Shown piece by piece: positions 33,225 through 40,819 of a stretch of 58,939 bases of DNA. How positions within the stretch are numbered: the first letter of the stretch is position 1; the number at the start of each line of letters is the position of its first letter. Position numbers and translations under genes: made by a program. Source of the stretch: Desulfobulbaceae bacterium (GTDB lineage Bacteria; Desulfobacterota; Desulfobulbia; Desulfobulbales; Desulfocapsaceae); the NCBI GenBank assembly GCA_024227155.1, contig JAAELB010000425.1:1-58939 (forward strand). The letters are read 5' to 3'. The notes under the pieces are model-generated. The model ran no database searches. It was not told the origin of the DNA and saw only the letters and a list, made by a program, of their open reading frames with translations.

Positions 33225-33532
33225 TTACTGCATTAGTGACAGTCCGATGTTAGGACTGTTCACATAGTGTTGTAGCAATTCTCAAGCATTTTCCCTGACA
33301 GATACCGGATAATCGATAACAGTCAGGGAAAAACGAACTGCTGTATGGCGAGTGTCCCGTAGATGTAACCGTTCACCAGCACCCCATTTCCGTCCGATCA
33401 GGCCTCCTGGCATAGCCAACTATAGCCTGGAGACCGGCTTGAACGAATCTGGAGCACTGGACGAACGGTTACTGACCTATGTTATACAATCTTTCGAAGG
33501 GGTCGGTGAACGCTTACCCGTAGATAGACCCC
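33225..33532. other. Gap between jetA and gltA: inverted repeat plus MITE
   Basis: 308 bp without a gene. It holds TTTTCCCTGAC (33289-33299) pairing with GTCAGGGAAAA (33322-33332), an 11-bp perfect stem with a 22-base loop, lying 65 bp upstream of the jetA start, and the second MITE copy at 33364-33518. The stem may be an operator or the gltA 3' structure separated from gltA by the insertion. No promoter is clear. Confidence 0.5.
33364..33518. mobile_element. 155-bp MITE-like element, copy 2 (inverted)
   Basis: Same length as copy 1 and in the opposite orientation, with about 15 base differences by hand. Terminal repeats are TGTAACCGTTCACC (33364-33377) and GGTGAACGCTTACC (33505-33518), each with one or more changes from the perfect ends of copy 1, so this copy looks older or less active. 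The flanks are CGTAGA (33358-33363) and CGTAGA (33519-33524), a different 6-bp duplication from copy 1. It inserted between the gltA 3' end and the jet promoter region. Confidence 0.83.
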
Positions 33533-34819
33533 CTATGCGTTTCGTGCATGAAGTGGGATATAGTCATATTCCTGTTCACCGGTATACACTTGACGGGGAC
33601 GACTGATTTTCCATCTCGGGTCATCTACGCTTTCTTTCCATTGGGCAATCCAGCCTGGTAGCCTGCCGAGAGCAAACATTACTGTGAACATATTGGTGGG
33701 AATACCAATAGCCCGTAACACAATTCCGCTGTAAAAATCAACGTTTGGGTAGAGATTGTGATCAATGAAGTAAGGGTCTTGCAGTGCGGTCTCTTCAAGT
33801 CCACGTGCAATATCAAGAAGCGGATCATCGATATTCAGTGAATCAAGCAATTCGTCACACATCTTTTTCATAATTTTGGCACGAGGATCATACGTTTTGT
33901 ATACTCGGTGGCCAAAACCCATGAGCCGGAAAGAATCATTTTTGTCCCTGGCCCTTTCGATGGCTGACTGGTAACTACCTCCATCGTTTTGGATGTCGGT
34001 GAGCATTTCGATAACTGCCTGGTTAGCACCTCCGTGGAGTGGCCCCCACAATGCAGCAATTCCTGCAGAGATTGCTGCATACAGGTTGACCCGTGCACTG
34101 CCCACCATACGAACTGAGGATGTTGAACAATTCTGCTCGTGGTCGGCATGAAGTATCCAGAACACCCTTAAGGCATTGACTACTTCCTTTTTTATCTCAT
34201 ACGGCTTTACCGGTGTATCGAACATCATATTAAGAAAATTTTCACAATATGTCATATCCGGACGCGGTAGAACCAGTTCATGGCCTCTTGAGATTTTATA
34301 AGACATCGCCGCCATTGTACGTACCTTGGCGAGCAAGCGTGTCATGGTCATATTGATCTCTTCTTCAAGAGGGCCATATGTCGGGTAAAAACTTCTGAGA
34401 GCGTTGACCATGGAAGACAGGATACCCATCGGGTGTGACTGCCTGGGAAAATTCTGAAAAAATGCCTTTAAATCTGTATGTACAAGACTGTTGTCATTGA
34501 GGTTTATTGAGAATTCTGTCAATTCATCTCTGGTGGGGAGTCTGCCGTTAATGAGCAGATAAGCGGTTTCCTTGTATGTCGATTTCTCAGCCAATTGTTC
34601 AACCGGAATGCCACGGTACCTCAGAATACCATTTTCACCGTCCATAAATGTGATAGAGCTCATACAGCTGCCAGTGTTGACATAGCCAGGATCCATAGTG
34701 ATAAATCCGGTGTCAGCCCTCAATCTGGATATATCTATTGCTTTTTCGCCCTCACTGCCTGTAACTACAGGTAATTTGATCTCAGTACCGTTGTAGTTAA
34801 GGGTTACAAAATCTTCCAT
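33533..34819 (-). CDS. gltA: Citrate synthase (type II, GltA)
   Basis: 428 residues, the length of the hexameric Gram-negative Si-type enzyme. Condenses oxaloacetate and acetyl-CoA to citrate. Active-site segments are seen: ILHADHEQNCSTSSVRMVGS, LWGPLHGGANQAVIEML (catalytic His), GFGHRVYKTYDPRA (catalytic His and Arg) and NVDFYSGIVLRAIGIP (catalytic Asp). AAAGGAG precedes the ATG. The C-terminus is intact. It is monocistronic. Confidence 0.96.
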   Translation of the reverse strand: MEDFVTLNYNGTEIKLPVVTGSEGEKAIDISRLRADTGFITMDPGYVNTGSCMSSITFMDGENGILRYRGIPVEQLAEKSTYKETAYLLINGRLPTRDELTEFSINLNDNSLVHTDLKAFFQNFPRQSHPMGILSSMVNALRSFYPTYGPLEEEINMTMTRLLAKVRTMAAMSYKISRGHELVLPRPDMTYCENFLNMMFDTPVKPYEIKKEVVNALRVFWILHADHEQNCSTSSVRMVGSARVNLYAAISAGIAALWGPLHGGANQAVIEMLTDIQNDGGSYQSAIERARDKNDSFRLMGFGHRVYKTYDPRAKIMKKMCDELLDSLNIDDPLLDIARGLEETALQDPYFIDHNLYPNVDFYSGIVLRAIGIPTNMFTVMFALGRLPGWIAQWKESVDDPRWKISRPRQVYTGEQEYDYIPLHARNA

Positions 34820-35172
34820 ATTACTCCTTTACAGTTACGAATATTCTTTCAACTCAGCGTCCTGTTACGCTACGACTGAGCTCTGGTAGTTGATGCAGGT
34901 AGTTCATCATAATAAAAGCTCCGTCATTCTAGCACAAAACATAGGATAGGGCATTCATCATTCATGGAAAATGGTGGAATCACAGTACTTGTACTCTGGG
35001 CGTGGAGCAGAGGGTGCGGGATCGTGAAGTGTTAAATCCTGGTCAGCCCCGGGGGGAGGCCTCAAGAAGGCGCTTTAAAGGGGGCCCAAACTCTTCGGAT
35101 CGGTAGAACCTTTTAGTACCTTATAAATTATTTTCTGCGTTTTTGTGGCAGAAAATAATTTGGTGAAGGTAC
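34820..35172. other. Gap upstream of gltA with a long interrupted hairpin
   Basis: 353 bp without a convincing gene; the gltA promoter must lie in the first 100 bp. At 35116-35172 an extended dyad is seen: GTACCTT (35116-35122) with AAGGTAC (35166-35172) outside, and AAATTATTTTCTGC (35125-35138) with its exact complement (35148-35161) inside, loop nine bases. Just before it, GGATCGGTAGAACCTTT (35097-35113) recurs in inverted orientation at about 57085-57105. This looks like debris of a repeated or mobile sequence. Confidence 0.5.
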
Positions 35173-35216
35173 TTATCCAAGCATTTCAAAACGTTCCGAT
35201 TTATTCGGGTTAGGGA
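35157..35216. repeat. About 60-bp dispersed repeat, copy A
   Basis: The stretch from AATTTGGTGAAGGTAC to CCGATTTATTCGGGTTAGG recurs at 44420-44478 (copy B) with scattered changes and the same order: AATTTGGTGAAGGTAC, a GCATT core, TTCCGATTTATTC. Here it overlaps the 3' end of a 70-codon minus-strand frame and the right arm of the hairpin. Function unknown. Confidence 0.55.
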
Positions 35217-35385
35217 CCTTCACTGTAAGTGGAGGTTTACGTGGCCTGTAACCAATCGCCCAATGCTGAGAGATTTCAAATTCTTTGTTACCTATGGTTT
35301 CCACGTTGTAATCTTGGGCGACATCAGGTATTTCTTTACTTTTGGTCGTGCACATCGATGGAACAAAATTCCTGTTACCGGACAT
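35173..35385 (-). CDS. Unrecognised 70-residue reading frame
   Basis: Opens MSGNRNFVPSMC and ends TVKVPNPNKSERFEMLG. Basic, no signal peptide or membrane segment, no family recognised. Its 3' end lies in the dispersed repeat and stops at the base of the 14-bp hairpin, which could be its terminator. No clear ribosome site. It may be the tail of a decayed mobile gene or not expressed. Confidence 0.25.
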   Translation of the reverse strand: MSGNRNFVPSMCTTKSKEIPDVAQDYNVETIGNKEFEISQHWAIGYRPRKPPLTVKVPNPNKSERFEMLG

Positions 35386-35440
35386 GCTCCTGGATTTGGG
35401 GGCGCATAAAAAATGAATTTCTAAGATACCACAGTAAATT

Positions 35441-35626
35441 ATGAAGAGTGAAATTGAAGCTATTCAAGAACAAATAAGAAAGACTGAAGTGATAGTGACT
35501 GAGTCTCGAATAAATTTGAAAGAAAACCCAGATAGTTATAGTGCGAAGCTCCTGCTGATGAGTGTAGAAACTCATCTGGGTGACCTGCTTAAGAAGTTGG
35601 ACAATGCAAAAGAGCAGGAGGATTAG
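35441..35626 (+). CDS. Small coiled-coil protein upstream of moeA
   Basis: 61 residues, MKSEIEAIQEQIRKTEVIV onward, charged and heptad-patterned with Leu/Ile at regular spacing (LLLMSVETHLGDLLKKL), so probably a helical coiled coil. Its stop is nine bases before the moeA start, suggesting co-transcription. The ribosome site is weak. No family recognised; coding nature is supported by position and amphipathic pattern only. Confidence 0.5.
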   Translation: MKSEIEAIQEQIRKTEVIVTESRINLKENPDSYSAKLLLMSVETHLGDLLKKLDNAKEQED

Positions 35627-35635
35627 GTTGAGGCT

Positions 35636-36895
35636 ATGATTTCCCTGGATCTGGCACATAAGTATCTTAAAACAATTCACCCACCACTACCGGTTAGAAC
35701 GACCCTCGATAAAGCCCTTAACCAGGTCTGTGCAGAGGATGTATACGCTGCTGCCAACTGTCCCAGTGTTGATTCCTCGTTAAAGGATGGTTTTGCTGTT
35801 GTTTCAGCTGATACCGTGGATGCAACGCAAAATAATCCTGTGACCCTTACGGTCATTGGTGTTTTGAGTGCGGGGAATGATTCCGACAATTTCCGGGTCA
35901 CATCGGGAACAGCGGTTCGCATTATGACTGGTGCGCCTATTCCGAGTGGTGCAACAGCGGTGCTTGCATCAGAGTTTTCAAAGGTTAAAGGTGAACTGGT
36001 TACAATTACGGCTGATGCCCTGGAGGGGAGAAATATCCTGCGAAAAGGCCGGGATATTGTCCTGGGGCAGGAGGTGTTGCGCAAAGGGACCCTGTTGGGG
36101 GCAGCCCATCTTGGTCTGCTGGCTGCGGCGGGGTTGAATGAAGTTCCGTGCTATCCCTTGCCGAAAGTTGCAGTTGTTGCCACGGGCAGCGAATTGGTCT
36201 GGCCCGGGGACCCTGTTTTGCCAGGCAAGGTTGCAGCCAGTAATATGGTTATTGCGGCCGCAGAGCTTCAGACCTTGGGGATAAACGGTTCGACAGTTAT
36301 TTTACATGACAGTCTTGATCATCTGCAAGAACAGTTTAAGCGCATCGTGGAAGAGGTTGACATCCTTATAACCTGTGGAGGGGTGCTTGACGGGGATAAA
36401 GATCTTACCATGAAGGCCATGGAGCAGATCGGCATGGAGAAGATATTTCACCGTGTTCGTATTGGACCGGGCAAAGGAGCTTGTATGGGACGGGTAGGTG
36501 AAACCGTAGTATTCAACCTGCCAGGTGGGCCACCCTCTAATCATGTAGCCCTGCAACTCCTGGCCCTTCCTGGAGTTCGTCGTTTGATGGGATGTGAGAA
36601 TTATTTACCTCGAAAAGATACAGTACAGGTCGCTGGCGAGTTGTCTGGTCAGGAAAACTGGACTCAATTGGTGTACAGCAGGGTGCAATCTGAAAATGGT
36701 CTGCTTACAGCTGTTCCCTTGTCCGGTGTGGGGAGACTTGAAGCTATGGCAATTGGCAATGGTTTGATAGAGATACCTGAGGGGTGTTTGGGGATAAAGG
36801 ACGGTGCTCAGGCGAATGCCTGGCTATATAATACTATTTATTCGTTTAACCTCTTGTTCGGGGTCGAGGACCAGAGCTTGCTTGATGGAGTTTGA
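35636..36895 (+). CDS. moeA: Molybdopterin molybdenumtransferase MoeA
   Basis: 419 residues. Inserts molybdate into adenylated molybdopterin. Seen: VDSSLKDGFAVVSAD (the SxxDGxA motif near 46-60), MTGAPIPSGATAVL, RKGRDIVLGQEVLRKGT, VATGSELVWPGDPV and NLPGGPPSN. The conserved GGxSxGxxD loop reads GGVLDGDKD, with Leu in place of Ser and Asp inserted, a change to note at the active site. The enzyme would serve NapA and other Mo proteins of the cell. Preceded closely by the small coiled-coil gene. Confidence 0.92.
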   Translation: MISLDLAHKYLKTIHPPLPVRTTLDKALNQVCAEDVYAAANCPSVDSSLKDGFAVVSADTVDATQNNPVTLTVIGVLSAGNDSDNFRVTSGTAVRIMTGAPIPSGATAVLASEFSKVKGELVTITADALEGRNILRKGRDIVLGQEVLRKGTLLGAAHLGLLAAAGLNEVPCYPLPKVAVVATGSELVWPGDPVLPGKVAASNMVIAAAELQTLGINGSTVILHDSLDHLQEQFKRIVEEVDILITCGGVLDGDKDLTMKAMEQIGMEKIFHRVRIGPGKGACMGRVGETVVFNLPGGPPSNHVALQLLALPGVRRLMGCENYLPRKDTVQVAGELSGQENWTQLVYSRVQSENGLLTAVPLSGVGRLEAMAIGNGLIEIPEGCLGIKDGAQANAWLYNTIYSFNLLFGVEDQSLLDGV

Positions 36896-37234
36896 AGATG
36901 TCATAGTGGGCCTGCCTTTATAGGTGGATGAGGGATATATTAACCCCGTAAAAAAGCAGGGAATTAATAGGATGGGAAAAAACATTACCATAAAACGGCA
37001 TCATTTCATCAATTTTATGATAGGTCGATAGAGTTTCTCACCTTATGTATAGTCAGTTTTCCTTCCTCTCTGCAAGTGTATATCCTGCATCAAAAGGGTC
37101 GGGGGAGGGGGCTTTTTTTTGTGAAAAGAACAGGTTCTTTAGAGTTGCATATAATAACAAGTCTGGGGTAACCTCTCTCGTAAGGTTGGTCGCTATTGCG
37201 GTAGGGTATCAAGCTTACCCACGGTTGTGTGTTT

Positions 37235-37249
37235 CACAACATAGTTGTG
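37235..37249. promoter_or_regulatory. Candidate activator site CACAAC-ATA-GTTGTG
   Basis: Perfect 6-bp inverted repeat with a 3-base centre, 74 bp upstream of the sigma-54 -24 element, the normal distance for an enhancer-binding protein. Related half-sites (GGTTGTGTG at about 37224, GTTGT/ACAAC at 37266-37285) flank it. The cognate activator is not identifiable from the window. Confidence 0.45.
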
Positions 37250-37322
37250 TGGATGATAACTTTTTGTTGTTGTTAAAAATACAACGGTTCCTGTAAGGGG
37301 TTGTAATTATGTTACTAGCAAA

Positions 37323-37340
37323 TTGGCATGCTCTTTGCTT
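37323..37340 (+). promoter_or_regulatory. Sigma-54 (RpoN) promoter of the cupin gene
   Basis: TTGGCATGCTCTTTGCTT has the -24 GG and -12 GC ten bases apart and fits TTGGCAC-N5-TTGC at almost every position. The likely transcription start is about 12 bases later, leaving a leader of some 50 bases before the cupin ATG at 37402. Confidence 0.8.
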
Positions 37341-37401
37341 GGTTGAAGACAAACGACAACCAGTGGTAACAGTATAATTGAGAACAGAACAGGAGAGTAT
37401 T

Positions 37402-37722
37402 ATGAAAGTGTTAAAGCTTGATGAGACCAATGAGTTTACCCCAAAAGCAATGAAACGATTTTTTCTGGTGGAAGATTCTGAAAACTTTAAAATTATCAAT
37501 TTCAATCTGGACGAGGGAGTTACCTTTCCAGTGCACTCCCATGATCTTGACGGCGAGCTTTCTATTCAGGTTTTAGAGGGTGTGGGACATTTTCTTGGTG
37601 AGGGTGATGCGGAAATACCGGCACAGCAGGGCGATATTCTGATCTCTCAAATTCGTGAACCCCATGGGGTGCGGGCCACAACCAAAATGAGAATTTTGGT
37701 TACCATAGCGCCCCCTATTTGA
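37402..37722 (+). CDS. Small cupin-domain protein
   Basis: 106 residues, single beta-barrel cupin. Motif 1 is seen as FPVHSHDLDGELSIQVLEG (two His and a Glu able to bind metal) and motif 2 as ISQIREPHGVRA. Start ATG 37402 with AGGAG; a TTG 24 bases earlier is ignored. It is the only gene behind the sigma-54 promoter, so it is a stand-alone, activator-controlled gene. Small cupins of this sort may be metal-dependent enzymes or ligand sensors; no substrate can be named. Confidence 0.85.
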   Translation: MKVLKLDETNEFTPKAMKRFFLVEDSENFKIINFNLDEGVTFPVHSHDLDGELSIQVLEGVGHFLGEGDAEIPAQQGDILISQIREPHGVRATTKMRILVTIAPPI

Positions 37723-37848
37723 TTTTTATGCTTGAGGGGCGGTAGAGGCTTGTGTAGATGAAGCTATCGCATCCTGTTCGGCAGAGTGTATAGAAAAAGA
37801 ATAAAAACAAGCTCCTAGGCTGTGTTTCCTGTGTGCTGGGGTTAGCTT

Positions 37849-37889
37849 CTTGTAATTTTATGCCTTCAGTTGAAAGGCATAAATACAAG
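37849..37889. terminator. Bidirectional stem-loop between cupin and HD-GYP genes
   Basis: CTTGTA (37849-37854) and TACAAG (37884-37889) form the base and TTTATGCCTT (37857-37866) and AAGGCATAAA (37874-37883) the upper stem, loop seven bases. It lies between two convergent genes, 24 bp before the end of the minus-strand gene, where a shared terminator is expected. Confidence 0.65.
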
Positions 37890-37912
37890 AACAGGAAATA
37901 CAGTCCGCATGG

Positions 37913-40048
37913 CTACCTGTCAGACACCACAGACAGGAAGGCTTCTACCACACGCGGGTCAAAGTGGGTGCCTGAACCTTCAATAATTAAGTTCTTTGCC
38001 TTCTCGTGGATCCATCCTTCACGGTAAGGGCGGTCTGAAACCACGGCATCCCAGACATCAGCTACAGCCATGATGCGGGCTCTTATATCAATTTCGTCGC
38101 CCTTTAGTCCATCCGGATAGCCACTGCCGTCAAATTTTTCGTGGTGGTGTCGCACCAAGGGGACAATATCTTGATAAACTTCTATGGGCTCAAGGATTTT
38201 TGCCCCAATTTCAGGGTGGTTCTGAATTTCTTTAAATTCCTCACTGGTCAATTCCTCAGGTTTATCAAGGATAGAGACCGGAATACCGATTTTACCAATG
38301 TCATGGAGTAGCCCACCTCTTGCCAGGCTCTCCACATCGTCTATCGGAAGTCCCATGACTTGTGCGATCTGCCCACTTAAGATCGCCACCCTCTCTGAAT
38401 GGCCCGATGTCCATTTTGATTTTGCATCGACAGTTCTGGCCAGCGCCTCGATGGTACCCATGGCCAAGGTCTTCATGTCCAGCAGTAGATTGGCGTTTGA
38501 AAGTGCAATTGCCAGCTGGTCAGCTATTTTTCTTACTCTGCCAATATCTTCTTCTGTAAGTTCAACAGAATTTTGCCAACCTAAAAGAAGGACACGGTGT
38601 ATTTTGCCTCCAACAGAGAGTGGCAGACAAAGATATTTTGAAACGGAAGGCTTGTCGACCATCTGGAGGAAATGTGGCCATTTGTCCGGGGTGTCAAGCA
38701 TTGCATGCTGGGAGTCATGAAACAGCTGTTCCCGCTCGCCCTGGCCAAGGGAAAAATACTCAATACGTGCATCCTTCATTCTCTGGCCAGTCATAAAATA
38801 GACTTTAACATGATCTTTGGCGGCCACAGAATTTTTCGCAAATAATGTTATGTCACATTGAAAGAATTTTTTTATACTGAGAAGAGTTGTACTGATGATT
38901 TCCGACCTGTCTACCAAAGAGAGGATCGCTCTGTCAATTTCGGCGAGAACGGTGAGAGTGGTAAATTGCTTATCGAGCCTGCCCGCCATCATATTGAACG
39001 AATTTCCGAGGTCTTCAAATTCATCTTTGCTTTTGATATCAACCAGGGCTCCAAAATCTTGGGCCCCTATTCGTTTTGTCCCTTCCTGTAGTTTCTCCAG
39101 CGGTTCAAGGCCTTTTCGAATAAAAAATAGTGAAAGATAGAGTATCAGCAGCAGAAAAAACAAAATGATAAATGGAAAACTCTTTTTAAAGCTGTCCATG
39201 GAGGACATGATGTCGCTTTTGGTCTGGCTCAGTATTACCACCCAGCCGGTTTTCTGGAAGTGTGCTTCAAGGAATAAGTTGGCAATAGAAGCAAAATAGA
39301 TGTTTCCGTTGAGTTCGTATTGAAAAACTTTTTGGTTCCGGGTGTTTTTTCTACCGCTCAAATTTCCATATTTGTCGGGAGTCGCATTGCTGCTAGCTAC
39401 GATTTTTTCACCTTTTTTGTCATAGACACTGAGTTCAGTCATCGGTGGGAGGATTGGTGACGGACCAACACCCCAGAGAAATGTCGGCTCTATTTCTCCT
39501 ACGATAATCAAACTGGTTTTACCCGGGGGGTTCAGGTTTACACCTATAAATATCTTATGTTCATGGGCCGAGGCCCGAACGGAAAAGAGAAAAGGTTTTT
39601 GGGGGCTAGTTCTTTCAGGGGTCAACCAGGGACTCACAGATTCTAAATCAATTTTTCCGAGAATTGGGGTCAGCTGGGTTGTACCATCGAAAACAGCTAT
39701 TGCTCTAAACTGGTGGGAGTGGTCGGAGAAATCATTGAGCTGAGGCTGGCGGTATATGAGGGTGAAATCTTCAATTGTTGATTTAGAGGTTGCGAGCTTA
39801 TTAAACACAAATACTCTTCCCACATTGAACAGGTCATTTTCTACCCGTTTCAAGCGGTCATATAAGGCAATACTGTAGCTTTTTGTGTCTCTTTTTAGGC
39901 GCTGATAACCCTGCTCTTCAAGCTGTGTGGCCACTTTATAGTAGGAGAGTACCATAAGAACAAGAGTGGGGATGAATGCCCCCAAGATAAAGAACAAACA
40001 GAAGCGCCTGGCGATTTTACTATTTAAAAAGGATATTCCTGCTTTCAT
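37913..40048 (-). CDS. Membrane sensor with HAMP, GAF-like and HD-GYP domains
   Basis: 711 residues. An N-terminal membrane segment (about 13-36), an extracytoplasmic sensor (about 37-285, Cache-like), a second membrane segment (about 290-312), HAMP (IGAQDFGALVDIKSKDEF), a GAF-like region (about 370-510) and a C-terminal HD-GYP domain with HDIGKIG near 581 and HHEKFDGSGYPDG near 631. The full HD and GYP residues are present, so it should hydrolyse c-di-GMP. It lies nine bases after the frameshifted pseudopilin gene and is likely in the same transcript as the receiver-PilZ gene. Confidence 0.92.
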   Translation of the reverse strand: MKAGISFLNSKIARRFCLFFILGAFIPTLVLMVLSYYKVATQLEEQGYQRLKRDTKSYSIALYDRLKRVENDLFNVGRVFVFNKLATSKSTIEDFTLIYRQPQLNDFSDHSHQFRAIAVFDGTTQLTPILGKIDLESVSPWLTPERTSPQKPFLFSVRASAHEHKIFIGVNLNPPGKTSLIIVGEIEPTFLWGVGPSPILPPMTELSVYDKKGEKIVASSNATPDKYGNLSGRKNTRNQKVFQYELNGNIYFASIANLFLEAHFQKTGWVVILSQTKSDIMSSMDSFKKSFPFIILFFLLLILYLSLFFIRKGLEPLEKLQEGTKRIGAQDFGALVDIKSKDEFEDLGNSFNMMAGRLDKQFTTLTVLAEIDRAILSLVDRSEIISTTLLSIKKFFQCDITLFAKNSVAAKDHVKVYFMTGQRMKDARIEYFSLGQGEREQLFHDSQHAMLDTPDKWPHFLQMVDKPSVSKYLCLPLSVGGKIHRVLLLGWQNSVELTEEDIGRVRKIADQLAIALSNANLLLDMKTLAMGTIEALARTVDAKSKWTSGHSERVAILSGQIAQVMGLPIDDVESLARGGLLHDIGKIGIPVSILDKPEELTSEEFKEIQNHPEIGAKILEPIEVYQDIVPLVRHHHEKFDGSGYPDGLKGDEIDIRARIMAVADVWDAVVSDRPYREGWIHEKAKNLIIEGSGTHFDPRVVEAFLSVVSDR

Positions 40049-40056
40049 GGTATGAC

Positions 40057-40657
40057 TTAGTAATCGGATACACGGCCCAAAAAACCGCCATCGTTTGCGC
40101 GAATAATATCGTCACGACTTGCATTTGCGGTAAAGGGAGCTTTGGAATCTCCGTCCGGTCCCTTGGAGAATAAATCGTAATCTGTATTTACTGGATGAAG
40201 GGAGTGGTCTTTACGCCATTTGACGGCTCCTTTGCCTTTTTTTTTCACCACCTGTGTGGTCAGTGTAGACATAAGGATTGTCCCAGGGATCTAATAAATT
40301 ATCAAGGCCTACCTCCATAAGGTCGGTGGGGAGGCATCCATTCTTAATCTTAAATATGGTTATCTCCTTTTCGATGATCTGGATATTTAAGATAGTGACT
40401 TTATATGCAGCTTCAGCAATATACCCCTGGTAGTACGGTATAGCTATCGCTGAGAGAACCCCTATGATGGCAACGACTATCATCAGCTCTAAGAGAGTCA
40501 GGCCTTTCTGGTTCTTGACTTGAAGAACAGTAGCCCGGAAGGGTCTATAAATATCTTTTAACGTAATTTTTGTCATCAATGCAATAAAAGCCTGTTCGAA
40601 AACATGAACAGTACTGTTCATGTTTCTCATCGTTTCATTGTAAACTCGTGTTAGCAT
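40057..40657 (-). pseudogene. GspG-like pseudopilin with a frameshift at an A9 run
   Basis: The first part carries a type IV prepilin signal, NQKG|LTLLELMIVVAIIGVL with Glu5, and reads to DPWDNPYVYTDHTGGE. At nine A (T9 on the plus strand, 40237-40245) it shifts frame; the other frame continues with the GspG end: GKGAVKWRKDHSLHP, NTDYDLFSKGPDG, IIRANDGGFLG. Eight A would give one intact GspG-type major pseudopilin of about 170-200 residues. The start is unclear (ATG 40576 gives a shorter leader). A true frameshift, polymerase slippage or a sequencing error are all possible. No other secretion gene is beside it. Confidence 0.8.
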
Positions 40658-40819
40658 TAGTTTAGCATGAACTGTGCCAAAGATATCAAATGTATTAATA
40701 TGTATTACAGCAGAAGTATAGGTGTGGGGGGTGTTCTAGAGCAAGAAAAAACGATCAAGTTTTCCTGCAAGAGAGGAAATTCTCCTATTTTGCAGGAATC
40801 TTTTACTTCGCCTTGGCAA

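Larger units (their letters stand above)
36896..37401. other. Gap upstream of the cupin gene with regulatory sites
   Basis: 506 bp. The first 300 bp hold no gene; a G-rich tract followed by eight T (37098-37120) could end moeA transcripts but has no clear stem. The last 170 bp hold a palindrome (37235-37249), GTTGT/ACAAC half-sites and a sigma-54 promoter (37323-37340), listed separately. Confidence 0.5.

Noticed and set aside
33225-33532. Whole jet region as a recently acquired island with flanking att sites
   Set aside because: No integrase, tRNA or direct repeats at both ends were found; only the MITE and REP repeats lie near the ends.
37098-37120. G-rich stretch plus eight T as the moeA terminator
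   Set aside because: No matching C-rich arm upstream, and it is over 200 bp after the stop codon.
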